Of a stretch of DNA of 64,000 nucleotides, positions 26,802 through 35,275 are shown piece after piece. Origin of the DNA: Erythrobacter litoralis HTCC2594 (GTDB taxonomy: Bacteria; Pseudomonadota; Alphaproteobacteria; Sphingomonadales; Sphingomonadaceae); contig NC_007722.1 in NCBI RefSeq assembly GCF_000013005.1, forward strand, positions 2,547,501 to 2,611,500, read 5' to 3'. A program made the position numbers and the translations under genes. Under the pieces are notes generated by a model. That model saw nothing but the letters and a program-made list of their open reading frames with translations, searched no databases and had not been told where the DNA came from. Positions within the stretch are counted from its first letter, which is position 1. Each line of letters starts with the position of its first letter.

Positions 26802-27746
26802 ATGAGTTTCCAGTTCACCGACCTTGCACGCTCCGTCGCGGAAGATGGTCGAGTCACGTCCGATGAAATCCTCTCACTGCGCCGCCTCGGCTGGGGCGAT
26901 GGTGTGATGACCCGCGAAGAAGCCGAAGCCATCTTCGCCATCAACCGACAGATCGTAATGCCCGGCAACGACTGGGTCGATTTTTTCGTCGAAGCGATCA
27001 GCGAATTCGTCCTCAACGGCAGCGAGCCCAAGGGCATGTGCGACCGCGCCGAAGCCGAATGGCTGATCGGAGCAATCGATCACGATGGCAAGCTTGAGAC
27101 GATGGCCGAGCTCGAAGTGCTGGTGCGCATCATCGAGCGCGCGCGCAATGTCGACGATGTCCTTAAGCAATACGCGCTGAAGCAGGTCGAGCACGCCGTG
27201 CTGCACGGCGAAGGTCCGACCCGCTGCGGCGGCGAGCTCGCCTCCTGCCACGTCAGCACCGCCGAATGCCACATCCTGCGCCGCCTGGTCTTTGCCAGCG
27301 GCGGACACGGCCCAGCAGCCGTCAGCCGTTACGATGCCGAGATGCTGTTCCGCATCAAGGATGCGACGCTCAATGCCGCCAGTGCGCCCGACTGGCCGGT
27401 GCTGTTCGTCGACGGCGTCGCCAATTACCTGCGCGGCTTCCAGGCAGCCAATGCCCAGCTGTCGCACGGACGCGTAAAGGAGCTTGAGAGCTTCATCGCC
27501 GACAATTCGGTCAATGTCGGGCGCTTCTTCGGTCGCATGGCGAAAGAAGCGCCAAAGATGGCCAATCACTTCGGCAAGGTCTTCGGCCAGAAGGGCGGGG
27601 GCACGGATTACACCGTGCGCGCGATCGAAGGTGAGGACGTGACGGCAAACGAAGCCAGATGGCTGAACGGTATGATCGAAGCCGACGGCCAGCTCGACCC
27701 GCTGGAAAAAGCGCTGATCGAGCGGATCGAGGCGGAGCTGGACTAA
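26802..27746 (+). CDS. Protein with duplicated A-B-A-B helical modules
   Basis: 314 residues, no signal or membrane segment. I do not recognise the family. Two module types alternate: A (about 18-67, with DEILSLRRLGW and DWVDFFVEAISEFV), B (about 80-112, AEAEWLIGAIDHDGKLETMAELE), A' (about 152-213, AECHILRRLVFASGG and DWPVLFVDGVANYL), and B' (about 281-314, NEARWLNGMIEADGQLDPLEKALIERIE). The B modules look TerB- or EF-hand-like but lack a full calcium loop. Convergent with sufA, three bases apart. Confidence 0.75.
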   Translation: MSFQFTDLARSVAEDGRVTSDEILSLRRLGWGDGVMTREEAEAIFAINRQIVMPGNDWVDFFVEAISEFVLNGSEPKGMCDRAEAEWLIGAIDHDGKLETMAELEVLVRIIERARNVDDVLKQYALKQVEHAVLHGEGPTRCGGELASCHVSTAECHILRRLVFASGGHGPAAVSRYDAEMLFRIKDATLNAASAPDWPVLFVDGVANYLRGFQAANAQLSHGRVKELESFIADNSVNVGRFFGRMAKEAPKMANHFGKVFGQKGGGTDYTVRAIEGEDVTANEARWLNGMIEADGQLDPLEKALIERIEAELD

Positions 27747-27749
27747 CGC

Positions 27750-28109
27750 TCAGACCATAAAGCTCTCGCCGCAGCCGCACGCGCCCTTGGCGTTGGGGTT
27801 TTCGAATACGAATCCGGCGGTGAAGTCGTCTTCCACCCAGTCCATCGTGCTGCCGATCAGGTAGAGCACGCTCGCACCATCGATGTAGAACACCCCACCG
27901 GGCGTCTCGATCTTCTCGTCGAACTTGGCTTCCTCGGTGACATAATCGACCGAGTAAGCGAGGCCTGAACACCCACGGCGCGGCGTCGAGAGCTTGACCC
28001 CGATCGCATCCTCGGGCGCCTTCGCCATCAAGTCAGCGACGCGTTGTTCGGCAGCCGGCGTGAGGATCACGGCGGCCTTCGGGGCGGGGCGGGTCTTGGT
28101 GTCGGCCAT
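27750..28109 (-). CDS. sufA: SufA-type Fe-S cluster assembly/carrier protein
   Basis: 119 residues of the HesB/IscA family: LSTPRRGCSGLAYSVDYV and a C-terminal GACGCGESF supply the three cluster-binding cysteines. It receives clusters from the SufBCD scaffold and passes them to apo-proteins. Last gene of the suf operon. Start ATG 28109 overlaps the sufT stop (TGATG); a GTG one codon upstream is possible. A second A-type carrier, ErpA-like, lies at 62.8 kb. Confidence 0.92.
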   Translation of the reverse strand: MADTKTRPAPKAAVILTPAAEQRVADLMAKAPEDAIGVKLSTPRRGCSGLAYSVDYVTEEAKFDEKIETPGGVFYIDGASVLYLIGSTMDWVEDDFTAGFVFENPNAKGACGCGESFMV

Positions 28110-28621
28110 CACAGCATCCCCAATTCAAGCCGCGCTTCGTCGGTCATCTTGTCGGGGCCCCACGGCGGGTCCCACACGAGATTGACCTCGGCATCGCGTA
28201 CACCCGGCACGCTGGCCGCGCGCAGCTCGACCTCGCCGGGCATGGTTTCGGCGACCGGGCAATGCGGGGTCGTCAGCGTCATGGTGACAGTGACATCGGC
28301 CTCGTCATCGACTTCGACGCCGTAGATCAGGCCGAGATCGTAGATGTTGACCGGGATTTCCGGGTCGTAGATTTCCTTGAGCGCGGCGACGACGGCTTCC
28401 TGCAACTCGCTGCCTGCCCCGCCGGGACCGGCGCTCTCAGGCTTCTTCTGCAGGAAGCCCTCGAGATAATCGCGCTTGCGCTCAAGCTTTTCGCGCGGCG
28501 CCTCTTGCTCCACGGCGTCCTCGACTCTGGCACGCGGCGGCTTGGGCGGTGCTTCGCGCAGCACTTCCTCGTTCGGCGCGGGGGCGGCGACAAAGTCCTT
28601 CTCGTCGCTGGGCTTGTTCAT
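28109..28621 (-). CDS. sufT: SufT-like MIP18/DUF59 protein
   Basis: 170 residues. Residues about 70-170 form the DUF59 domain (VVAALKEIYDPEIPVNIYDLGLIYGVEV, TLTTPHCPVAETMPGEVE, VWDPPWGPDKMTDEARLELGM), with the family's conserved cysteine in PHCP. SufT helps Fe-S protein maturation. About 65 charged, proline-rich N-terminal residues precede the domain and are unusual. It overlaps sufS by 4 bases and sufA by one base. Confidence 0.9.
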   Translation of the reverse strand: MNKPSDEKDFVAAPAPNEEVLREAPPKPPRARVEDAVEQEAPREKLERKRDYLEGFLQKKPESAGPGGAGSELQEAVVAALKEIYDPEIPVNIYDLGLIYGVEVDDEADVTVTMTLTTPHCPVAETMPGEVELRAASVPGVRDAEVNLVWDPPWGPDKMTDEARLELGML

Positions 28622-29934
28622 CCGAAGATCCTCTGGGTTCGTTCAATGCCGCGCAGCAGCGCGTCGATGTCGCTTTCGTCGCTGTAAAGGCCGAAGCTGG
28701 CCCGCGCCGTCGCGGGTACGCCGAGATAGTCCATCAGCGGCTGGCAGCAGTGGTGCCCGGCCCGAATCGCGACATTCTCTTCATCCAATATGGTGCCGAG
28801 GTCGTGCGGATGCACCCCCTCCATGGTGAAAGACAGGATTCCGGCGGAGGATTCGGGGCCGAACAGGCGGATCGAGTTGATCTGGCTCAACACCTCGCGC
28901 GCTTGCCGCACCAGCCCGTTCTCGTGCGCGTAGAGGCTCTCCATGCCAAACTGGGTGGTGTAATCGATCGCCGCATGCAGCGCGATCGCTTCGGTGATCA
29001 TCGGCGTTCCCGCTTCGAAGCGCTGCGGTGGCGGAGCATAGGTGGTTTGTTCGAATGTGACCTTGTCGATCATCGACCCGCCACCCTGGTACGGCGGCAT
29101 GGCATCGAGCAGTTCCTCGCGCGCCCACAGCACGCCGATACCGGTCGGGCCGTATATTTTGTGGCCGGAGAAAACGAAGAAGTCGCAATCGAGCTCGGCC
29201 ATGTTGAGCCGCATGCGCGGGGCCGACTGGCAGCCGTCGAGGAGCAGCTTTGCCCCGACTGCATGCGCTGCCTTGGCCGCGCGCTTCGCGCCCAGTACCG
29301 AGCCGAGCACATTGGAGACATGCGCCAGCGCGACGATGGCATGCTGCTCGGTCAGGTTGGCTTCGAGCCAGTCCAGATCGATCAGGCCATCTTCGGTCAG
29401 CGGACAGACGTCGATTTCTGCGCCGACCCGCTCGGCCACCATCTGCCACGGTACGATGTTGGAGTGATGTTCGAGCTGGCTCAGCATGATGCGGTCGCCG
29501 GCCTTCAGATTCGCAAGGCCCCAGCTGTGCGCGACGAGATTGATCCCCTCGGTCGCGCCGCGCACGAAAACGATTTCATTCTCGCTTTTGGCACCGAGAA
29601 ACTCGGCGGTGCGCTTGCGGGCCGCTTCGTAGGCGACGGTCATGTCGGCCGAGCGCGCATAGACCCCGCGGTGGACCGTAGCGTAATCCTCGCCCAGCGC
29701 GCGGCTCATGGCATTGATCACCGCCTGCGGCTTTTGCGCGGTCGCGGCAGTGTCGAGATAGTGCCACCGCTTGCCATCGGGGGTGACAAGACCCGGGAAG
29801 TCGCACCGTACGCCCACGCCCGTTCGGGCTGAGCCTGTCGAAGCCCAGCCACCGCCTTGCTCCGCGCCCAAGCGTTTCGCCTGCCCTTCGACAGGCTCAG
29901 GGCGTACGGAAGTTGGCTGATCGGTGGTCGTCAC
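28618..29934 (-). CDS. sufS: Cysteine desulfurase SufS
   Basis: 438 residues, a PLP enzyme that takes sulfur from cysteine for cluster assembly. Motifs: YLDTAATAQKP, ATEGINLVAHSWG, LLDGCQSAPRM, FSGHKIYGPTG (PLP lysine) and RAGHHCCQPLM (active-site cysteine). The GTG at 29934 overlaps the sufD stop (GTGA). Residues about 10-36 (SVRPEPVEG, STGSARTG) come from dispersed repeats inserted in frame between the start and the native GVRCDFPGL, making the N-terminus about 30 residues longer than usual. Confidence 0.95.
   Translation of the reverse strand: MTTTDQPTSVRPEPVEGQAKRLGAEQGGGWASTGSARTGVGVRCDFPGLVTPDGKRWHYLDTAATAQKPQAVINAMSRALGEDYATVHRGVYARSADMTVAYEAARKRTAEFLGAKSENEIVFVRGATEGINLVAHSWGLANLKAGDRIMLSQLEHHSNIVPWQMVAERVGAEIDVCPLTEDGLIDLDWLEANLTEQHAIVALAHVSNVLGSVLGAKRAAKAAHAVGAKLLLDGCQSAPRMRLNMAELDCDFFVFSGHKIYGPTGIGVLWAREELLDAMPPYQGGGSMIDKVTFEQTTYAPPPQRFEAGTPMITEAIALHAAIDYTTQFGMESLYAHENGLVRQAREVLSQINSIRLFGPESSAGILSFTMEGVHPHDLGTILDEENVAIRAGHHCCQPLMDYLGVPATARASFGLYSDESDIDALLRGIERTQRIFG
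29819..29909. repeat. Inverted pair of dispersed repeats inside sufS
   Basis: Copies at 29819-29850 (contains GCTGAGCCTGTCGAAGC) and 29883-29909 (contains CCCTTCGACAGGCTCAGGGC) are reverse complements over about 16 bases. They lie wholly within the 5' coding part of sufS and are read as peptide. Confidence 0.85.
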
Positions 29935-30686
29935 AGCGTATCCCCAAGCACGTCGAGCGCGGCTTCGAGCAAACGTTCCTGCTCGGCCTCGTCTCCAATC
30001 GCCACGAAAGCGTCGGCGATGAAAGCGCGGACGAGCAGCTTCTTGGCGGTGTGCGGCGGGATGCCGCGTGCGGCCATGTAGTAGCGGGCCATTTCGTCGA
30101 GCTGGCCGACCGTCGCGCCATGCGCGCATTTCACATCGTCGGCGAAAATTTCCAGTTGCGGCACGGCGTTCGCGCTCGCGCCCTTGTTCAGCAGCAAGCC
30201 CTTGAAATCCTGCGCCGCGTCGGTCTTCTGCGCATCGCGCACGACATCGATCGCGCCGAGGAAATTGCCGCTGCCTTGGTCCCAGTGCACCGCGCGCACG
30301 ACCTGGTTGGAGGTCGCTTCCGGCTCGGCATGGACGGTGTGCGTCACGAATTCGCGCACCGCATCGCCGCCGCCGATGGTGACCCCGCCGAATTCGAAAT
30401 GCGCCCCCTTCGCGAGCCGGACTTCGACTTCGACCCGGCAATAGTCGCTACCCGCGATCACGGTGAACATCTCCGCCCGCGCGCCTTCGCCGATCGTCAG
30501 GCGGACGCGATGCAATTCGGGCGCATCGCTGCCGACGACCATGCAATGGCTGCGCGTCTCGCCCGGCGCGAGGGTGACTTCTTTCCACACATCGAGCGCG
30601 TCCACACCGAGCCGCTCGAGCGCCTCGATATCGGCATAGCGCCACGCCTCGTCACGGCGGGTGGGAAGAGCCGCCACCTCACGCAT
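29931..30686 (-). CDS. sufD: SufD subunit of the SufBCD scaffold
   Basis: 251 residues, shorter than the roughly 400-residue enterobacterial SufD, but with the family core: GSGNFLGAIDVVRDAQKTDAAQDFKGLLLNKGASANAVPQLEIFADDVKCAHGATVGQLD and YYMAARGIPPHTAKKLLVRAFI near the C-terminus. It pairs with SufB on the SufC ATPases to build Fe-S clusters. Overlaps sufC by 8 bases and sufS by 4. Confidence 0.93.
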   Translation of the reverse strand: MREVAALPTRRDEAWRYADIEALERLGVDALDVWKEVTLAPGETRSHCMVVGSDAPELHRVRLTIGEGARAEMFTVIAGSDYCRVEVEVRLAKGAHFEFGGVTIGGGDAVREFVTHTVHAEPEATSNQVVRAVHWDQGSGNFLGAIDVVRDAQKTDAAQDFKGLLLNKGASANAVPQLEIFADDVKCAHGATVGQLDEMARYYMAARGIPPHTAKKLLVRAFIADAFVAIGDEAEQERLLEAALDVLGDTL

Positions 30687-31428
30687 CGGCCATCACCGCG
30701 TCGTAGCCTTCGTCTTCCAGGCGCACTGCGATTTCGGGACCGCCGGTCTGGACGATGCGCCCGGCGGCGAGGATGCTGACCTTGTCGGGCTTCACCACTT
30801 CGAGCAGGCGCTGGTAGTGCGTGATCAGGAGCACGCCCTTGGCGGGATCGCGCATGATCGCATTGATCCCTTCGCCGACGACGCGCAGCGCATCGATATC
30901 CAAGCCGCTATCGGTCTCGTCGAGGACAGCGAAGGTCGGGTCGAGAATGCCCATCTGGACCATTTCGGCGCGCTTCTTCTCGCCGCCCGAGAAGCCGACA
31001 TTCACCTGCCGCTTGAGCATTTCCATGTCGAGCTTGAGCAGCCCGGCCTTTTCCTTGGCAAGCTTGAGGAAATCGCCGCCCGACAGCGGCTCTTCCCCGC
31101 GCGCGGTACGCTGCGCATTGAGCGCTTCGCGCAGGAACTGGACGTTGGAGACGCCGGGGATCTCGACCGGGTACTGAAAGCCGAGGAACAGCCCCGCCGC
31201 CGCGCGTTCGTGCGGTTCCATGGCGAACAAATCCTGCCCCATGAACGTGACCGAGCCTGCAGTCACTTCATAGCCAGGTCGGCCGCCCAGTACATAGGCG
31301 AGCGTGGACTTGCCAGCGCCGTTGGGGCCCATGATGGCATGCACTTCGCCCGCCTGCACTTCCAGCGTCAGGCCGTTGAGGATCTGTTTGCCGTCAATCT
31401 CGGCGTGAAGGTTTTCAATCTTGAGCAT
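30679..31428 (-). CDS. sufC: SufC ABC-type ATPase
   Basis: 249 residues, start MLKIENLHAEIDG at 31428. Walker A is GPNGAGKST (34-42), the signature is FSGGEKKRAEM, Walker B is FAVLDETDSGLD, and the H-loop is LLITHY. SufC is soluble and drives conformational change in SufB/SufD. Separated from sufB by four extra genes, the last overlapping its start. Confidence 0.96.
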   Translation of the reverse strand: MLKIENLHAEIDGKQILNGLTLEVQAGEVHAIMGPNGAGKSTLAYVLGGRPGYEVTAGSVTFMGQDLFAMEPHERAAAGLFLGFQYPVEIPGVSNVQFLREALNAQRTARGEEPLSGGDFLKLAKEKAGLLKLDMEMLKRQVNVGFSGGEKKRAEMVQMGILDPTFAVLDETDSGLDIDALRVVGEGINAIMRDPAKGVLLITHYQRLLEVVKPDKVSILAAGRIVQTGGPEIAVRLEDEGYDAVMADA

Positions 31429-32107
31429 TGTCGAAATCTGCAAGTTCCCGTTGTCCCGCTGCGGCGCAGCGGCGTTGTTCGATCACGATGAGCGAGTTGA
31501 AGCGCTGGAGCTGGCGCTGGTAGGCAAACAGTTCACGCTGGTCGTCTTCGCTGTAGCTGTCCTGCGCATGCACCGCTTCGATGCGGTCGCTATTGTCGGC
31601 CATGAAGGCGCTGCGTTCCTGCGACAGCGCATCGATGCGGGCGACGCAGCGGGCGGTGTCTTCGCTGGCGACGGCGGCCTGGCGGCGGACCTGCCGGTAT
31701 TCCGGCTCCGTCACCAATCGCGCGCGGGTGGCGGAGTCGATGCTCGCGCCGCGTGCCACGTGCAGCGCGCGGATCTGGTCGAACAGCGCCGCAACATCCT
31801 GCGGCGTCATCGCGTCCGAACTGTCGCGACCGGCGAGCACGGCATTGGCCTCGGCCTCCAGCCGCACGCCCTTGTCGGCGCAGCGCGGCAGGTCGTCCTC
31901 GCGATATTGCGCGGCGAAGGTGCGCCCTTCGCCGATCGTGTAGGAGCCTGCCCGCAGGCAATCGTAATACTCACCGACATAGGGCTCGATCACGAAGGGG
32001 TAATCGAGCGTCCAGTCCTCGTCGGAATAGACCGCTTCGACCTTGTCGCTCGCCTGCTGCAGGGCGACAAGCAGAGCTACGGCGCTGGCAATGGAGGTGG
32101 CAATCAT
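31415..32107 (-). CDS. Secreted hypothetical protein in the suf operon
   Basis: 230 residues. A short signal-like N-terminus (MIATSIASAVALLVALQQA) is followed by a helical, charged protein with cysteines at YYDCLRAG, LPRCADK, TARCVAR and QRRCAAA. I do not recognise a family. Its ATG overlaps the previous TGA (ATGA), and its end overlaps the sufC start by 14 bases. Position suggests co-expression with Fe-S assembly, but a direct role is not shown. Confidence 0.75.
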   Translation of the reverse strand: MIATSIASAVALLVALQQASDKVEAVYSDEDWTLDYPFVIEPYVGEYYDCLRAGSYTIGEGRTFAAQYREDDLPRCADKGVRLEAEANAVLAGRDSSDAMTPQDVAALFDQIRALHVARGASIDSATRARLVTEPEYRQVRRQAAVASEDTARCVARIDALSQERSAFMADNSDRIEAVHAQDSYSEDDQRELFAYQRQLQRFNSLIVIEQRRCAAAGQRELADFDNAQD

Positions 32108-32475
32108 GAATCGCTCTCTTCGGTCGGGCCGGACAGGCGATCGATGCGGGCGAGCCAGGCGTCGGCCAGCTCGGCACGCTCGGTGCGGTTGCGGCCGAGC
32201 ATCAGGTCCTTGAGGATACCGATGGTCTTGCCGCGCGCTTTCTCGCGCACCGGCCCGCAATCCTGCTTGGTTTCGCGCGGATTGAGCAGCTTGCCGTCAT
32301 CGTCGTAGAGCGCGATGCCCTGCTCGGTCTGGCGGCAGGTGAGGTAAGGCATCAGGGCCGGCGAGAGTTCCTGCGGGATCGAGACATTTTCGAGCTTTTC
32401 GGGCCGCTGCACCGGCTCGGCGGCAGGCGCGGCCTGCATGGCAAGAACCGTAGCGGCGATCGTCGTTATCATCAT
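32104..32475 (-). CDS. Small secreted hypothetical protein in the suf operon
   Basis: 123 residues with a short signal peptide (MMITTIAATVLAMQAAPA) and two cysteines (LTCRQ, QDCGP) that could form a disulfide. A helical tail (EKARGKTIGILKDLMLGRNRTERAELADAWLARID) follows. No known family. Coupled by ATGA overlaps to the DUF559 gene before it and the next secreted protein after it. Confidence 0.72.
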   Translation of the reverse strand: MMITTIAATVLAMQAAPAAEPVQRPEKLENVSIPQELSPALMPYLTCRQTEQGIALYDDDGKLLNPRETKQDCGPVREKARGKTIGILKDLMLGRNRTERAELADAWLARIDRLSGPTEESDS

Positions 32476-33020
32476 CGTCTTTCCCTTCCCTCTCTCGGCC
32501 CGGTACCCCGGACATCTGTACCTCTTGAATCCGTGCGCCTTTGATGTGTCGAAGGCCTGCTGCGACGGTTTTCCTGTTTCTCGCGGTAGCGCGCATTCAT
32601 TGCCGCGAAGACAGTTTTCATGACGGCTTCCATATCATCGAGAATGTCCTGCGCCGGCAAGCGCAGAACTTCGATCCCGACCGCCGCGAGGCTCTTGTCG
32701 CGGCGTTTCGCAAGTTCGGTATCGTCCGCTTCCTCGATATCGATGGCAAGGCCGAGCGGGTGCGAAGCGAAGTCCATGATCGCCGAGCCGATCACGACCT
32801 GCTTCTGGAACTTGAACTTGCCGAAATCTTCTTTGGCAAAGCGCGCAGCGAGCGCCTTATGCGCCTCGGACGGATGCCGCCGCATCTTTCGCGCGCGATC
32901 ATGCAGCGCATCGAGGCGCTTCTCCGAAATCTTCCAGCCACGGCCCTTCTTGTTAAGGGTCGCAGCGGCGTCATCCTGGTCGGACTCATCGCGAAGTTTG
33001 AGGGTCTTGCGATCGGTCAT
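32472..33020 (-). CDS. DUF559 (Vsr-like) protein in the suf operon
   Basis: 182 residues. Residues about 40-145 match DUF559, related to Vsr endonucleases: RARKMRRHPSEAHKALAARF, then FKFQKQVVIGSAIMDFASHPLGLAIDIEEADDTELAKRRDKSLAAVGIEVLRLPAQDIL. The usual acidic residue plus GQH of the active site is replaced by IEEADD, so nuclease activity is doubtful. The basic 30-residue tail is low in complexity. Linked by 4-base overlaps on both sides. Confidence 0.82.
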   Translation of the reverse strand: MTDRKTLKLRDESDQDDAAATLNKKGRGWKISEKRLDALHDRARKMRRHPSEAHKALAARFAKEDFGKFKFQKQVVIGSAIMDFASHPLGLAIDIEEADDTELAKRRDKSLAAVGIEVLRLPAQDILDDMEAVMKTVFAAMNARYREKQENRRSRPSTHQRRTDSRGTDVRGTGPREGRERR

Positions 33021-33283
33021 TTGGTTTCTTTACAAAGCACCATCACATACTCGGTCTCGATTAAAGGTGAGTCGCCACCGGGGGCTTCGAGTGAGAGTGG
33101 GAAATGATGCACGCTGATGACCTGCAACCCACGAAAGTTCTCCGGATCGCCGTTTTCTGGGTCAATAGCGATGTGGTCGTCAACACGCGGCATAGCGTGA
33201 AACCGATATAGGCCTAACGCTTCACCATCCGCCAAATTGCGGCCGACCACAACTTGGGCTTCGATCACATTCTGTTCGCTCAT
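33017..33283 (-). CDS. Small hypothetical protein after sufB
   Basis: 88 residues, soluble: [35 protein letters not shown], then [11 protein letters not shown]. No family recognised. It overlaps both sufB and the DUF559 gene by 4 bases. Its base composition is slightly more A+T-rich than the suf genes around it. Confidence 0.7.
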   Translation of the reverse strand: MSEQNVIEAQVVVGRNLADGEALGLYRFHAMPRVDDHIAIDPENGDPENFRGLQVISVHHFPLSLEAPGGDSPLIETEYVMVLCKETK

Positions 33284-34761
33284 CCGACACTTCCTTCCAA
33301 ACTAATCGCCAGCAGCTTCTGCGCTTCGACGGCAAACTCCATCGGCAGCTCTTTCAGCACTTCCTTCGCGAAGCCGTTGACGATCAGCGCCATCGCCTGC
33401 TCCTCGTCGAGCCCGCGCTGCATGGCGTAGAAGAGCTGGTCGTCGCTGACTTTGCTGGTGGTTGCTTCGTGTTCGATCTGCGCGCTCGGGTTCTTGACCT
33501 CGATATAGGGCACGGTGTGCGCGCCGCAGAGGTCGCCGATCAGCAAGGAATCGCATTCGGTGCGGTTGCGGACATTCTCCGCATTCGGCCCGACGCGCAC
33601 GAGGCCGCGATAGGTGTTGTTCGACTTACCCGCACTGATACCCTTGGAAATGATCGTGCTGCGCGTGCCGGGCGCGTTGTGGATCATCTTGGTGCCGGTA
33701 TCGGCCTGCTGGTAATTGTTGGTCACCGCAACCGAGTAGAACTCGCCGACGCTGTCTTCGCCGTTGAGCACGCAGCTCGGATATTTCCATGTCACCGCAG
33801 AGCCGGTTTCGACCTGCGTCCAGCTGATCTTGCTGCGCGCGCCCTGGCACAGGCCGCGCTTGGTGACGAAATTGTAGATCCCGCCCTTGCCCTCGGCGTC
33901 TCCGGGATACCAGTTCTGGACGGTCGAATACTTGATCTCGGCATCTTCCATCGCGACCAGCTCGACCACGGCGGCATGAAGCTGGTTTTCGTCGCGCATC
34001 GGCGCGGTGCAGCCTTCGAGATAGCTGACGTAAGAGCCCTTCTCGGCAACGATCAATGTGCGTTCGAACTGGCCGGTATTCTCCGCATTGATGCGGAAAT
34101 AGGTGCTGAGCTCCATCGGGCAGCGCACGCCCTCCGGAATATAGACGAAGGTGCCGTCCGAAAAGACCGCGCAATTGAGCGTGGCGAAGTAGTTGTCGCG
34201 CTGCGGCACGACCTTGCCGAGCCACTTTTTGACCAGTTCCGGATGCTCGCGGATCGCCTCGCTGATGGAGAGGAAGATGACGCCCGCCTTCTTCAGCTCT
34301 TCGCGGAACGTAGTGGCAACGCTGACGCTGTCGAACACCGCATCGACCGCGACCTTGCGCGCGCCCTTGACCCCGGCCAGCACTTCCTGCTCGCCCAGCG
34401 GGATGCCAAGCTTGTCGTAAACTTCCTTGATCGCCGGATCGAGCTCGTCGAGCGATTCCAGCTCGGGCTTCTTGGTCGGTTCGGCGTAGTAATAGGCGTC
34501 CTGGTAATCGATTTTCGGATAGCCGAGCTTGGCCCAGTCCGGCTCTTCCATGGTCTGCCACAGGCGAAACGCCTTCAGCCGCCAGTCGAGCATCCACTGC
34601 GGCTCACCCTTCTTCTCGCTGATGAAGCGAACGGTATCCTCATTCAGGCCCTTGGGCGCGAAGTCCTGCTCGATGTCGCTGGACCAGCCGTGCTCGTAGT
34701 CGGCGGCCTTGGCGGCTGCCTCCTTCGCATCACGGTCCTGGACGTCAATTTCTTCGGTCAT
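33280..34761 (-). CDS. sufB: SufB subunit of the SufBCD scaffold
   Basis: 493 residues. The main scaffold on which Fe-S clusters form. Conserved blocks: [93 protein letters not shown], and the C-terminal [25 protein letters not shown] region. Its ATG overlaps the stop of the Rrf2 regulator gene (ATGA). First structural gene of the operon. Confidence 0.97.
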   Translation of the reverse strand: MTEEIDVQDRDAKEAAAKAADYEHGWSSDIEQDFAPKGLNEDTVRFISEKKGEPQWMLDWRLKAFRLWQTMEEPDWAKLGYPKIDYQDAYYYAEPTKKPELESLDELDPAIKEVYDKLGIPLGEQEVLAGVKGARKVAVDAVFDSVSVATTFREELKKAGVIFLSISEAIREHPELVKKWLGKVVPQRDNYFATLNCAVFSDGTFVYIPEGVRCPMELSTYFRINAENTGQFERTLIVAEKGSYVSYLEGCTAPMRDENQLHAAVVELVAMEDAEIKYSTVQNWYPGDAEGKGGIYNFVTKRGLCQGARSKISWTQVETGSAVTWKYPSCVLNGEDSVGEFYSVAVTNNYQQADTGTKMIHNAPGTRSTIISKGISAGKSNNTYRGLVRVGPNAENVRNRTECDSLLIGDLCGAHTVPYIEVKNPSAQIEHEATTSKVSDDQLFYAMQRGLDEEQAMALIVNGFAKEVLKELPMEFAVEAQKLLAISLEGSVG

Positions 34762-35168
34762 GCCAGTTCTTTCTCGGCTGCAAGCTGCGTCAACGGGATG
34801 CCCGCCAGCGCACCGCGCATTGCATTGTTGATCAGCGGCCAATGGGGTTTGACCGTGCAATTGTGGTCCACCGCGCAGTCGGTGCCATCGATGCAGGCGG
34901 TGAGCGCGATCGGCCCCTCCACCGCTTCGACGATATCCGCCACATTGATCGCCGCCGCCGGCCGCGCCAACTGTAGCCCACCACCTGCCCCGCGCACCGA
35001 GCGCAAGAGGCCGGCCGCAGTCAGCTTGCTGACGACCTTCTGCACCGTCGGCACCGGCAGGCCGGTTTCCGCAGCCAGTTCCGCCGCCGACACGCGTCCG
35101 CCACCGCAATGGCGGGCGGCGTGGCTCATCGTGACCACGGCATAATCGGCAAGGTTGCTAAGGCGCAT
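34758..35168 (-). CDS. Rrf2-family Fe-S regulator of the suf operon
   Basis: 136 residues from ATG 35168 ([18 protein letters not shown]). The winged helix [30 protein letters not shown] and three cysteines in [14 protein letters not shown] fit SUF-type Rrf2/IscR regulators that sense clusters through a [2Fe-2S] or [4Fe-4S] centre. It heads the operon, so it likely regulates its own transcript; a palindrome lies just upstream. Confidence 0.9.
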   Translation of the reverse strand: MRLSNLADYAVVTMSHAARHCGGGRVSAAELAAETGLPVPTVQKVVSKLTAAGLLRSVRGAGGGLQLARPAAAINVADIVEAVEGPIALTACIDGTDCAVDHNCTVKPHWPLINNAMRGALAGIPLTQLAAEKELA

Positions 35169-35183
35169 GGGCAAGACTGACTC

Positions 35184-35208
35184 AAATCGGACCAAATCGT
35201 TCCGATTT
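35184..35208 (-). promoter_or_regulatory. Palindromic operator upstream of the suf operon
   Basis: Perfect 8-bp inverted repeat AAATCGGA/TCCGATTT with a 9-base centre that carries a third AAATCG, 15 bases before the regulator start codon. Placement suggests autoregulation by the Rrf2 protein. Confidence 0.7.
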
Positions 35209-35275
35209 CCAGCTAGGCGCGGAATGGCCGGAATTCAACGATTTTTGGCTTGTTGCGAGTCGTTAGCAGCTGCGG

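Noticed and set aside
33469..35145. 558-codon plus-strand open frame opposite sufB
   Set aside because: Sequence is the antisense of SufB; no motif or ribosome site.
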